DNA of 64,000 nucleotides from Paralithodes platypus (lineage: Eukaryota > Arthropoda > Malacostraca > Decapoda > Lithodidae). The position numbers were made by a program, and so were the translations under genes. The stretch is from positions 36,910,381-36,974,380 of the forward strand of contig CM064509.1 in the NCBI GenBank assembly GCA_032716605.1, read 5' to 3'. Position 1 is the stretch's first letter, and each line of letters starts with the position of its first letter. Shown in pieces: positions 43,630 to 53,803 of the stretch. The notes beneath the pieces are model-generated. The model did not search any database, was not told the DNA's origin, and worked only from the letters and a program-made list of their open reading frames with translations.

Positions 43630-43897
43630 TAGATTATGATTTTTTTTTTTTTAAAAAGACCTCCGTCTACGTATTGTGAAAAACCTGTTATCCTCCGGCA
43701 AATTGTGGGGTTGAGTGAGTGAAGGGGGGGACAGTGAATGAAGGAGGATACATGTTTTTCATAATACGTGTTGCTAGCCCCAAACGCGCGAGCAACTGTG
43801 GCTTTCAACCATCCGACACATCCCCTTTTATTTATGTGCATCTCACATGTTACATACAAATAAAGTTTATGTTTTGTTTTACCCTACTGTGGAAAGA

Positions 43898-44934
43898 CTA
43901 CGGATAAACCACTCCTGCCCAGGCCTCACACAGTGGCATGACCCAGTCCTGTCGAACTGAGCTCATGACGCTGGTGGCATTGCCCCGGAGGATAGCCATC
44001 CCTAGTCTTTGCTTGAGCCAGAGGTTTCCCGGGGTTCTCCTGAAACTTCTCTGATTTTATGGCCTATTTCATTCACCATCTTAAGGGTGGTAGGGCCGAA
44101 GACTCCTGAAGTTTCGAATGCCAGGGGCTCGAACTGATGATTTCTGGCGATGGCTTGATATTTTTCTCGCTTTTTATTTTCTGCTATCCGGGCGGCTTCA
44201 CCTGCTTCGTCGGCGTTTCTGGCGATGTTGGTTGTGGAGAAAGTGTCAACACATGTGGCATCCCACACAAGGCACCGGCCATTCTTGTAAGGGAAAGTGG
44301 TCATCCCATCTGGCCGTTTGCCGTCTTCTCTGTGAAGTCCATGTGGTTCGAGGATTGATGCACGGTTAGCACTCTGCAGGGCCCGTTTTATGACATCATT
44401 TAGTGCAGAGTGTCTTGGCAGGCGGCCTGCGTTGTAATTACATGACAAGGCATGGTGACCTTGAGCATCCATCCCCCCACCACACTTGCAAGTGTGTGGG
44501 TGACAAACTGCCGCACCCACTCTGAGCGCGATGGCAACCCAGAGCGCTTCAGCATCCAAGTGAGTTCCAAGAGGTGGGATGGGGATGGCGTGTAACCACA
44601 AGCCACTCTCCGAACGGGCGGCTGCCTGGAGGCGTGCTTTTGCAATCTGGTCTGCATTGGTTAGGAGATTTTCTTGAGTTTTCTTCGCCGAGATGGTATC
44701 CCACGCTTTCTGCTTGCTCCTGGATGTACCCTGAGGCTCCTCCTCTACTCCTGTACTTCCCTTCCAGGTGTTAATCGCTGCTGTTACGTCCCCATTAAGT
44801 GTCATTCCGGGTTGAGAAGAAAGGATGGACACTACAAGGTCGTTGGTCCCGATGAGGGAAGAGATAAAGGCTGGGGAGGCAATATCCGAGGCTCTCCGTA
44901 TGCCCAAGCCCTCGAGGCGGACAGGAAGGGTGGC
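43898..44934 (-). pseudogene. RLE LINE C-terminal part: zinc ribbon and restriction-like endonuclease
   Basis: It continues the RT frame after a single TAA near 44935, then reads CKCGGGMDAQGHHALSC with LPRH (CCHH-like ribbon), LEPHGLHREDGKRPDG and CLVWDATCVDT. The PD...D-x-T pattern fits the PD-(D/E)XK nuclease of R2-like LINEs. A frameshift near 44030 is followed by GMAILRGNATSVMSSV to a stop at 43898. The nuclease would nick the target DNA for primed reverse transcription. Confidence 0.75.
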
Positions 44935-46938
44935 TTATGTCCAGGCCCGTTCTTTAAATTCCACGTTGGTGATGCTGGTCACTGCTTCTCGGATTATGCT
45001 GTCTAATTCTTGGAGGCCACCATTGTTCGTGTAAGTCATCGATGTGCGTAGCAGGTATTGGAGTTTTGGGATGGAGAAACAGTTCTTGAGCAGGGCCAGA
45101 GCTGAGTGGGCATCGATGTGTATCAGGCGACTCACGAGACGTTGAAGCTCCTCCTTTTTAACTTGAAGTGCTGGTGGGATTGCTGCCAGAGTTAGTGGGG
45201 AACCTAATAGGGTTTGCTGGTGCTCCTGAAGGATCTTTACATCTGGCAATATGTCTCGAAACAGGGCCTGAGTCTCTTCTCCTTGTTCACGTGTGTGGTT
45301 GAGGAGGACAAGTTCACATTTGGTATCATTTATCACTAGCCCCGCCTGGCCGAGGTCAGTTACGATGTTATTTAGGTCGGTTAGAACGTTCTCTACTGAC
45401 CCACCCAAGGTTGCATCGTCCAGGTACCATATATTCAGTTCTGACCTTACTTTGTTAGCTGCTGCATCCACCCCTATTGAGAAAAGAGCAGGACCACCTG
45501 GATCTCCCTGCTGTAACCCGGTCGCTGATGGGATTACCGTCTCGCCAAACATCAGGATTGAAGGTTTGGAATAAGCCTGCCAAAGTAGGGGGTACAGAGT
45601 GGGGATGTGTTCTTGAGCTGCACGGAGGAAGACATCCCTGCGAATGCTGTTGAATGCGTTCCGCATGTCAATCTTTAGAAGCACTCGTTTTTCTTGGGCT
45701 TGGCTGAGGTAGGTGGGGGTTGCGTGTACAGCAGCTTCACACACCCCTGGAGTTCCGAAACCTAGTTGAACTGGTCTTAAGTGTTGACCTAGGCCATTCG
45801 AGAGTGGTTTCAAACCCACCTTTGTGGCAAGGCGGCGGAAGGTGTTCCCTACTGCTATTGGGCGCACACCGCCATCTTTTTTTGTCAGTGCACAGAGTGA
45901 TGCCCTAAAAAATAGGGGTGTGGCACAGTCGGGTACTTCCCCTCTTAAAACCATGTTAATGAATTTGGTGAGGGTTTCCAAGAGTCCCTCCCCAGCAGCT
46001 CCTGATCCCTGACCCAAGAGGCCTTTGAGGTGGGCGGGTCGGATACCATCTTGGCCCGCGGCTGAGCCTGCTGGGAATGAAGTCACTGCGGCAACCACCT
46101 GCTCCTTCGTGACAACTAAAGGTTGGCGCATCTGGTCATTTGGGGCAGGGGGGAGGTTTAGGTCCCTAGGTGTAGGTGGGTGCTTTTCTTGTAGGGCTTC
46201 AACAACTTTGGTGCCTTGACCAGCAAAACCTTCTGAAGAGGACAACAGTCTGACGGCCCCTTTGATGTCACTATCCGCCAGCTTCGCCGCGACCCTCTTA
46301 CGTAGCTGTTCAGCCTCTTCCTCTTCCTTGTCCTGTTGCTTCTGGGCCCTGTTTGGTTGCTGTTCAGGGTGTTCCACCAGTTTGTTTCCATCCATATACT
46401 GTGCTACTTGACGTTTCACTCTGGTGGCTAGTGAAACCTGAAGATGGTCTTGTATGTTGGTTCTGGGTGGTTTTCGGAGGGTCCCATAAGAGAAACCCAG
46501 GAGCCGTGCCCATGCGAGGGGTGTCTTGAGCTGTAGGGCCTGCTTTATGATGGTTGTAAGGGCCTCCGCCACTTGGATTCTGGCTCCTTTAGGTACCCGG
46601 GCAAGGACCTGGATCCGCGCTTTCCATTTGGTCACAAGTTGGGTCAAGTCGGCGACCGGTGTTGCCAGTGTTGCCCAAGTTGGCTCTGCAGTGGGCCCTG
46701 GGCATGCGAGACATTTCCAGTTTGGTTGTTCTCCTGATGTTTTCTTTGTCAGCTTAGCACAAGATAAATGAATAGATCTAAGACAGCTGGAACATTTTCG
46801 CGAATTCTTTCTTGCATTGGTTTTTCCGCACTTAAAACACTTAGTATCTGCTAGGCCATAGTCTTCCAAGATTATCCGTTCCTCTGCCTCTCCCAAGCCG
46901 TCCTCCTGATCTTCCCGTGGTGCTTCCATCTCTACCAT
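44935..46938 (-). CDS. RLE LINE N-terminal PHD finger and reverse transcriptase, 667 codons open
   Basis: ATG at 46938. PHD-type C4HC3 finger at residues C34, C37, C49, C52, H57, C60, C76, C79. An Arg/Glu-rich coiled region lies at about 190-230. RT: AAGQDGIRPAHLKGL, KKDGGVRPIAVGNTFRRL, LGFGTPGVCEAAVHA, LLKIDMRNAFNSIRRD, GLQQGDPGGPALFS and catalytic IWYLDDATLGG. The upstream border with the target duplication is 47 bp away, so the start is near the element 5' end. It stops at 44935 and the same frame resumes after it, so it was longer. Confidence 0.8.
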   Translation of the reverse strand: MVEMEAPREDQEDGLGEAEERIILEDYGLADTKCFKCGKTNARKNSRKCSSCLRSIHLSCAKLTKKTSGEQPNWKCLACPGPTAEPTWATLATPVADLTQLVTKWKARIQVLARVPKGARIQVAEALTTIIKQALQLKTPLAWARLLGFSYGTLRKPPRTNIQDHLQVSLATRVKRQVAQYMDGNKLVEHPEQQPNRAQKQQDKEEEEAEQLRKRVAAKLADSDIKGAVRLLSSSEGFAGQGTKVVEALQEKHPPTPRDLNLPPAPNDQMRQPLVVTKEQVVAAVTSFPAGSAAGQDGIRPAHLKGLLGQGSGAAGEGLLETLTKFINMVLRGEVPDCATPLFFRASLCALTKKDGGVRPIAVGNTFRRLATKVGLKPLSNGLGQHLRPVQLGFGTPGVCEAAVHATPTYLSQAQEKRVLLKIDMRNAFNSIRRDVFLRAAQEHIPTLYPLLWQAYSKPSILMFGETVIPSATGLQQGDPGGPALFSIGVDAAANKVRSELNIWYLDDATLGGSVENVLTDLNNIVTDLGQAGLVINDTKCELVLLNHTREQGEETQALFRDILPDVKILQEHQQTLLGSPLTLAAIPPALQVKKEELQRLVSRLIHIDAHSALALLKNCFSIPKLQYLLRTSMTYTNNGGLQELDSIIREAVTSITNVEFKERAWT

Positions 46939-46993
46939 GTCTCCCTTGTTTCAGAAACCCCGGGAAATCTCTCCTGGCACATATCTAGATTAT

Positions 46994-47634
46994 TGTTGTT
47001 GTTATTAATGTATAATTGGCTGGATACATAAAAATTCACATATCATAGTCAACCTTTCTGATGGGATATGTAAAAAAAAAAAAAAATCACATATCATAGT
47101 CAACCTTTCTGATGGGCAATTGGCCTGCTTCTCCTAAAGCTAAGTGGTTAAATGTATAAATCCTCAGCATTGGGCACCGGTACAACTAAAAGATCTAACT
47201 GATTGAAGGGAAGCACGCCAATTATATCCTATGATTACTTACACTCTTACACTGGCGACGCCACCCTGATGTTGAGTATTAATAAATGCTTAGGATATTA
47301 ATAATGCTGTCAACATCAAGATAGGGAGAGAGCCAGAGAGTGAGCGAGAGCCAGGATCTGAGTGGGTAACCGAATCTAGGACAGCAGTTATGGAAAAATG
47401 CTTAAATTGTACAAAATGTTAAGAGAGAGAGAGAGAGAGCAGGGGCGGGGGCGAGGGAGAAAGAAAGCGAACTGGAGAGGGGGCTGGCCTGGTTGGGTAT
47501 TGAAAGATGTTAGGGAAAAACAAATAACTAAAATGATAAAAAGCGATCTGAAGTTATAGAAAACCAAAAAATAATAACAATGAGATGGTTAAGTGCGGTG
47601 ATTGAAAGTGGATGGAAAAATGTTAAGGATAAAA

Positions 47635-47681
<47 letters not shown>

Positions 47682-48216
47682 ATGAAAATGGACCTTGAAG
47701 CAAGTATTTCCTAAATGGTTAGAGAGAGGGAAATAAAAATGGACCTTATAGCAAGTACTTCATAATGGTTAGAATTGTTTGAGAAGTTGAAAGACCGAGG
47801 GTCAGGTCCTTGGGGTAGATGGAAGATAAGGCCTATGGTGGGGAACCATAAGGGTGAAACTGCCTGCCCTATAAACGGTTACTTCACTCACCTTGTGGTT
47901 ACTGCTGGAGGTTTATGGTGCCTGGGCAGGGCTGGGCTAGTGCCTGACGTCTCCTTGTCCCCTCACTGATACTGGTAATAACACTCTCAAGATTAAACTA
48001 AATATGCTTTGTGGGCGATGTTTAAACAAGAAACCACGTTCTATTTACTATGTGTATCATCGCCGATCTTCTGATACGTATATGGGTCACTTAGCCCCAC
48101 GATACCCCTCCAAAAATCCCCTCTTTTGAGGAGCTCAACCAACTCGTGTGCTCTCACTGTGCTCTCACTCACTTTTTTGATTAAATTTACTCTTACATTT
48201 TATCTTGGTGGGAAGG
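46994..48216 (+). other. 3' internal region of the LTR element up to the polypurine tract
   Basis: No supported frame or envelope-like gene. It contains GA microsatellites (about 47420-47442 and 47636-47680), a direct repeat with an A run (47036-47113), and ends in a purine-rich GGTGGGAAGG just before the 3' LTR, a plausible polypurine tract. Confidence 0.6.
47036..47113 (+). repeat. 28-bp direct repeat flanking an A run
   Basis: ACATATCATAGTCAACCTTT plus CTGATGGG occurs at 47036-47063 and 47086-47113, separated by ATATGT, 15 A, and TC. It may be a tiny retroposed A tail with a long target duplication, or a replication slip. Confidence 0.6.
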
Positions 48217-49002
48217 TGTGATGGAAACGTTCACTCGTTTGCATATCGTTCAGTTTGTTACATATTGTTCACTTAGTTGCATATTGTTTCGGCTCTGCGC
48301 TTGTTGGGGCTCATTTGTTTATATGCATTTAGTTGTTAAGTGTTCTTATGCATGTAATATTGTCTAATACTGATTTTAGCTTTCCCTTAAATTTATGAAG
48401 TAAGTTTAAAATAACATTTCGGTATATTATTGAAGTATTTGAAAATCTATTTAATGATCAGTTGGTAACCTCAGGCTACAGCGTGAGTCGAGGATAGGAG
48501 CTGTTATCTTTTGATTGTTACTCCTTGTCTGACCTTTGTGGTGTAAACAGCTCCTGCCTACTTCGCTCTCGCCTGTATTTTGTTGGTTCTGAGGTTTTCT
48601 GTTACCAATGGTCACCTTACAGCTAAGTTGTTTTATATTATGAACTCTAGTATTATTATCATAGTTTGTGTAGCCAGGGTTAGGCCTATCTATTAATCAT
48701 TCTATGAATTGAGCAAGTTACCATGTTGTACTTGTATCTTCTGTAAATTAATTGGATTCACTGAGATTAATTATTATTGTATATATTGTAATATACTCAA
48801 GGCTTTTAGTTGTGTTTTATCTTCCTCTAACATTGTTTAATTTGAATATAGTGCCATATGGCCTTGGTCGCCTGGCACGCCGGAGTTATTATGTTATACT
48901 GATATAACTGATTATGTTATACTGATAAATAACATAGTGTGTCATGTTTTACGATTCGAGTAATATAATATCATTAACCCCTAGACATAACGGAACGTAA
49001 CA
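48217..49002 (+). repeat. 3' LTR, 786 bp
   Basis: Starts TGTGATGG, ends GTAACA, preceded by a purine-rich tract and followed by the AGCT target duplication. It is free of insertions and serves as the reference for the interrupted 5' LTR. Confidence 0.92.
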
Positions 49003-49006
49003 AGCT

Positions 49007-50261
49007 GTATACACCCAAATTGAACACTACCTCAAAGACAATTATCTATTCAATAAGTTTCAATCAGGTTTCAGAGGCATGTACTCGACAGACTCCTGTC
49101 TCATCCACTTAACAGATCATATTCGTAAAGAAATGTCTAAAGGTAACTACACCGGTATGGTTCTTCTTGATCTACAAAAAGCGTTTGACACAGTAGACCA
49201 TGATATCCTCTGTAATAAACTACAAGCAATGGGCATTGGGTCAGTGAACTGGTTTAAATCTTATCTTAGTGGTAGAACACAAAGAGTCAAAATTGATGAT
49301 AATCTATTTGATCCTATGCCAATTAACTGTGCGGTCCCGCAGGGAAGCTCCTTTGTCCCTTACGCTTTCTCTGTTATGTGAACGACATGGAACTGAGCGT
49401 CTCGTGTACATTTTTACTGTATGCTGACGACAGCGTGCTTCTGGTTTCAGGAAAAGACCCAATAAGTATTGCCGCCTCACTTTCCAAAGAACTAAAATCG
49501 TGTATTGATTGGCTAGTGGACAATAGACTATCTCTTCACCTGGGCAAGACAGAAGCCATCTTATGTGGAACAACACGCAAACTGAAAGACATTGAGGGCT
49601 TCTCGGTCAACTATAATGATATTCCTATAACAACAGTGTCACAAGTGAAATATCTCAGACTAAAACTGGACTCGACTCTGCCAGGTGAAACAATTTTGGA
49701 ATCTATCCTGAGTAAATGTAGAGCCTGTATAAAATACCTGTATAGACAGGTGGGATGCTTGCTCAAAAAGACCCTATGCCAAGCGCTTGTTCAATGTAAT
49801 TTTGACTATTCTGTGTCATCCTGGAACTCTGCATCATCTAAATCAGCAAAGCACAAACTTCAGGTCACTCAAATTAAAATGGTTGGGACCCAGATCGCAT
49901 GTTGGCCAGGAACAACTTCAGTCACTTGGTATGCTCAATGTCTCTGACAGGGCCAAACAAATCAGACTCACTAATACCTTCAAGATATTTTATGATAGGG
50001 CTCCAGAGTATTTAAAGATTAATTTTGTTAAAGAAAATGAGAGGATTGGACATATACAAGGCATAGGATGTATAATTTTACGGTCCCGAGAATCCAAGGA
50101 CAGGGTAAGCTAACATTCTCCTTCACTGCCATCACAGACTGGGACAACCTACCCCAGTCAGTTCGTGAAAAGAGAACATTGTATTCCTTCAGACGTAGCT
50201 TGAAGGAGCACATGAACCGAACAGCTACGAGAAGGGAGCACCAAGCTTATGTCGTCTACTA
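49007..50261 (+). pseudogene. LINE ORF2, RT core to C-terminus
   Basis: It continues the 37619 frame: FNKFQSGFRGMYSTDSC, VLLDLQKAFDTVDHDIL, INCAVPQGSS, then after a frameshift near 49370 NDMELSVSCTFLLYADDS VLL (YADD intact), WLVDNRLSLHLGKTEAIL, and after further shifts TDWDNLPQSVREKRTLYSF with a stop at 50261. At least three frame changes are present. The 3' untranslated region runs to the ATT tail at 50580. Confidence 0.8.
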
Positions 50262-50580
50262 AATACGACATAAGAGATAGGCAAAACAAACTTAAATGAT
50301 TACTGGAATATTATGACCAGTCCAACTATAGAATGTAAGGTATCTTCATATAACCCTCTAGAAATACTTTCTCTAAAGTATCTACTTTTTTTTATTCTCC
50401 CCTTTTTCCCCAGTTAACCTAATCCCACAAGGACCCCAATGGAAATACCCCTAACAGCCTTATTGGGCTATCCTTAGTTGGAATTAAGCAAAGCTGGTAC
50501 ATGTCATATTTGTAACATAGTATGTGGCACCAACCTTGTAAAATGCTAACTGAATAAATATTATTATTATTATTATTATT

Positions 50581-50608
50581 AGGGGTTCGACCCCTACGGG
50601 GAACCCCT
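50581..50608. repeat. near-perfect hairpin beside the LINE tail
   Basis: AGGGGTTC and GAACCCCT arms enclose an inner CCCC-TAC-GGGG stem. It lies at the first base after the ATT tail, so it belongs to the target sequence. It could be the end of a rolling-circle element, but no other hallmark was found. Confidence 0.5.
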
Positions 50609-51480
50609 ATTGTAATCATTGAATCTACTTATGCATCCAAATTATTTTTCCACGCCGGTTTTTACGCAATAACTCCAGAACCGCTGTTTGGATCGGGACC
50701 AATCTCTCACACAAGATGCGTTTTTGTATTGGTCAACTTTTGATATGCTAAACATCCGAAATGGCTGCCAAACAGGTCCGTGGCAGCCGTTTTCCCGACA
50801 AATTTAAAACCTAAATACCGTCTCTCCCACTCAAAAAAATTTATTGGGCTTTGGTATATGGACTCCACTACTAATGCTCCGCAAATGTTATGGAAAAGGT
50901 TTTGATTTTGCACGTGGGTTTTTTTCCGGGAATCTTGAAAAAAACTCGAAAACACTTAAAATTCCACATCTTGAAAACTACACTGATGATCAAAGCCATG
51001 TTTGAGTAGTTGGGTGAGACTCGCAATTCTGAACGTTTTGGTACCAAAAGAATAGAAATTGGTGTAATAGTTTGGCCGCAGCATTGAAAATTGTCTATTC
51101 ATAAATGACTTTAAAACCGTGTGAGGTACCCACACAACGTGTTCAGTCTTCAGTCTATAGGCTTCCCTGCATCCCCTAGTTTTGCTTAATAATAGTATAG
51201 ATTAATTATTAAGATACATACATTTTTTAAATTTAACTCTCTCAAAATAGTTTGAGTCCCTACGAATTCCAGTAATTATTTAGCCAATCTACCTATACAT
51301 ACCAACCCTACCAAATAATAATGATAATTCAAATTTATATTTGGTGAATAGCAGAGTATTGGCTAAGGTTATTAACAATTCCTCCCTATGCCAAATGCTT
51401 AGTTTAATAACAATGATATGGACCTTTAAAGTTTTGGCAATTGCCCGTGTGACTCGTATTTTAACCCTCCTCCTTCAACC
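50609..51480. other. unassigned AT-rich sequence
   Basis: No supported frame. The stretch AATAACTCCAGAACCGCTG looks like the ends of some DNA transposons, but there is no partner repeat in the window. Confidence 0.35.
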
Positions 51481-51483
51481 CTA

Positions 51484-52010
51484 AGTGTTACCACAAAATA
51501 CCGCTAGATCCTTTCGCAAAAGTCGCTAGCATGTTGCTACATAGTCAAACAATGCTAGAATAATGCTTCAATTTCTAAAGAGTTTGGTTTGTTTGTTTTG
51601 CAAAATTTACAATGTAATATGACTAGAATGTCTGAAATTTTCAAATTATCCCTAGTAAATGACTCTAGATATAAAAGAAATGGCTGCTAGATTGAAGTAA
51701 ATAGCTCAAACATTTAACGGTAATATGTAGCGTTACAACTGGCAACACTGCAACCACCACCTCCCTCCCACCCTCCCCAGAATGTCACCACAAAATACCG
51801 CTAGATCTTTTCTCCAAAGTCGCTAGCATGTCACTACATAGTCAAACAATGCTAGAATAATGCTGCAATTTCTAAAGTTTTGGTTTGTTTGTTTTGCAAA
51901 TTTTACAATGTAGTATGACTAGAATGTCTGAAATTTTCAAATTATCCCTAGTAAATTTCTCTAGGTATGAAAAAATGGCTGCTAGATTGTTTTCAATACC
52001 TCCACATCTA
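51484..52010 (+). repeat. two tandem copies of a roughly 300-bp repeat
   Basis: The unit at 51484-51783 is repeated at 51784-52010 with good similarity: CCACAAAATACCGCTAGATC, CTACATAGTCAAACAATGCT and TGACTAGAATGTCTGAAATT blocks occur in each. A related fragment is at 16550-16760. Confidence 0.8.
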
Positions 52011-52027
52011 GCGATAATGTAATGAAG

Positions 52028-52330
52028 TTAACCCGGGAACGGCAGCAAAGCTCTTAAGAAGTTTTACTGGGCAACGGCGGAAAAGCTCTTAAGAGGGAAG
52101 GCCTAAAAAAAAACATTTTAAAATGCCCCAGAAGCACTAAAAAAAATTTTTTTTTTCCCCTATACCTCATATCACTCCTCCACATCCCCTCCTTCCCCCC
52201 TTTCCCCTCCCCCTTCAATTATCACCTATTTTCCCTGTTATTCCCTAATTCGTTGGTATATTTTTGTGCTAACATTAGCAAACTGTGTGGAGGATGTGCT
52301 TATGTGCCTAGCGAGTGTGTTGCACAAGGG
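52028..52330 (-). repeat. family D-related repeat, copy 3
   Basis: Begins TTAACCCGGGAACGGC at 52028 and carries CTCTTAAGAGGG. The inner part (about 52160-52260) is the reverse complement of the shared interior of the elements at 20.8 and 22.6 kb. The far end was not located. Confidence 0.5.
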
Positions 52331-53170
52331 AGAGTGTGAATGAGTGAGCTCAGTCAGGCTTGAGGCCTCGTGAATGGAGGGGTTGCCTCAATTTGATCCA
52401 TAATTCATGAATGGGCTGCTCCATGTTTATTCGCGATTTTAACCAGAAAAATTATATTTCCACTTGTTTTATTGTTGTTACAGGTTACTATCTTCATAGT
52501 GAAGGTAAAATAGGTGCATTTGAATAAGTAATAACGAAATTTATCGTAAAATGACGATTATAGGCATGAATGGAGCCTAATATGCTCGCCCAGAACAGTG
52601 GTGTTCAATACACCCTGCTCGCCATTTATAGGCTAGAATTGGTAGCACTACAAAGCCTCCTCCTCCCCAGACGTCACCCACTTCCTCCCCCTCCCCCCAA
52701 GACAGCACCCACTTCCCTCCCTCTCATCGCCCAATAATTATGGTCTGAAATTTGTATTTCCTTATCTTATCCTGTGTCTCTATTAAGTAATGACATTTAA
52801 CAGGATTCATTATTTAAATGCAAGCCTGAATATTTATCGGAAGTAGTTATTTGCCTTCGGAAAGCTGAAATATAATGTTTGCACAAATGATAGGTATAAC
52901 TATTTTCTGTGCTAAAGAGAGAGAGAGAGAGAGATAATTCCTTTTCGTTTCCTACATGTCACTATACCCTTCCCTCCTCTATCTCTCCATTCCCTCCCCT
53001 CCCCTCTCTATCTCCATGCTCTCGCTCTCTCTCTCTCTCTCTGGGCCTAATGTAAATATTTGCGCTCTTTAAACCTTGCCCTAAAGGGCAAAATATTGAG
53101 TCGAGGGAACTGAAATGGTGTGTAATAAGAAAAGATGGCCGATATCTACCCATAGACGTCAAACTGAGAT
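52331..53170. other. unassigned sequence with GA/CT microsatellites
   Basis: GA run at 52914-52935 and CT run at 53022-53042. No supported frame. Confidence 0.4.
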
Positions 53171-53171
53171 A

Positions 53172-53220
53172 GTGATGGTAGTGGAGGGTGTGTGTGTGTG
53201 TGTCAGATAGTGACGGTAGT
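53172..53220 (+). repeat. TG-rich minisatellite, left part
   Basis: A unit of about 40 bp (AGTGATGGTAGTGGAGGGTG plus a TG run and TCAGAT) that continues at 56022-56095. A LINE was inserted inside the array. Confidence 0.75.
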
Positions 53221-53524
53221 TTGATTGATTGATTCTTTATTGAGAAAGCATAAATACATGGGAATACATAATTACACGTCTCAAAAGGGCAAAGGTGATA
53301 AAACAGTCTTTTACCCTACTCATATTATACATGTACAATATCAACACAGACATGAATACAACATTTAGTAAGTTTTTATCTCTATACTTGTTAGCAAACC
53401 AGTTGTCCCTAACTGTTTAAGAAGGACCCTTAGCTAAGCTGGGCTTAGGCTTAGCGTGGGTTTGCTATAATCCTTCTACTTTCCTTAATGTCATAGAATG
53501 ACCCTCCCACTCCAGTTTAATACA

Positions 53525-53614
53525 TGCCTACATATACACACACATACATACACCCATACACACATAAATACATATACAGTATATACATATATATATACAC
53601 ATATACATACATAT

Positions 53615-53651
<37 letters not shown>

Positions 53652-53750
53652 TGCATGTACATATACCTACATACATACCTATACACACAATAATTCATAC
53701 AATAACACACAAATTTCACAATATACAGTGTATACATACACATTTATTAT
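53525..53750. repeat. ACAT/ACAC microsatellite in the LINE 3' end
   Basis: Mixed CATA and CA units over about 220 bp in the LINE 3' untranslated region. His/Thr- or Tyr/Val-rich frames across it are low-complexity products. Confidence 0.85.
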
Positions 53751-53803
53751 TATAATAACAATAATGATATAATGAGGCTATCAATTACATAATAATCATA
53801 ACA

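Larger units (their letters stand above)
43630..46993 (-). mobile_element. near-full-length RLE-type LINE with PHD finger
   Basis: Target duplication TAGATTAT at 43630-43637 and 46986-46993. The minus-strand 3' end has an A tail (T run at 43640-43652). The protein has an N-terminal PHD finger, an RT with YLDD, and a C-terminal zinc ribbon and restriction-like endonuclease. RLE LINEs (R2, R4, CRE, NeSL groups) are early-branching and often site-preferring; the clade here is unassigned. Only a stop codon and a frameshift damage the frame. Confidence 0.85.
37620..49006 (+). mobile_element. LTR retrotransposon, Ty3/gypsy-type with PR-IN-RT-RH order (Gmr1-like)
   Basis: LTRs at 37624-39907 (enlarged by two insertions) and 48217-49002 start TGTGATGG and end GTAACA, flanked by AGCT (37620-37623, 49003-49006). 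Between them, on the plus strand, are a CCHC gag end, DTGA protease, H2C2/DDE integrase, reverse transcriptase, then RNase H. Ordinary gypsy elements put integrase last. This copia-like order with gypsy-type RT is known from the Gmr1 clade, first described in deuterostomes. The copy is defective: it is missing most of gag and the primer site, and has frameshifts. Confidence 0.85.
36791..50580 (+). mobile_element. CR1/L2-like LINE split by an 11.4-kb LTR retrotransposon
   Basis: Two parts, 36791-37623 and 49003-50580, form one LINE: pre-RT and RT start on the left, RT core to C-terminus on the right. The 3' end is an ATT tandem tail at about 50557-50580, as in CR1/L2/Rex1-type LINEs. The join falls exactly at the AGCT target duplication of the LTR element. 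The element is 5' truncated near 36.8 kb. Confidence 0.85.

Noticed and set aside
50581..50608. Rolling-circle (Helitron) terminus
   Set aside because: Only a hairpin is present. No 5' TC, 3' CTRR end or Rep/helicase coding was found.
53491..53772. Open frames rich in Tyr/Val/Cys or His/Thr/Tyr
   Set aside because: They cover a CATA/CA microsatellite in the LINE 3' end.
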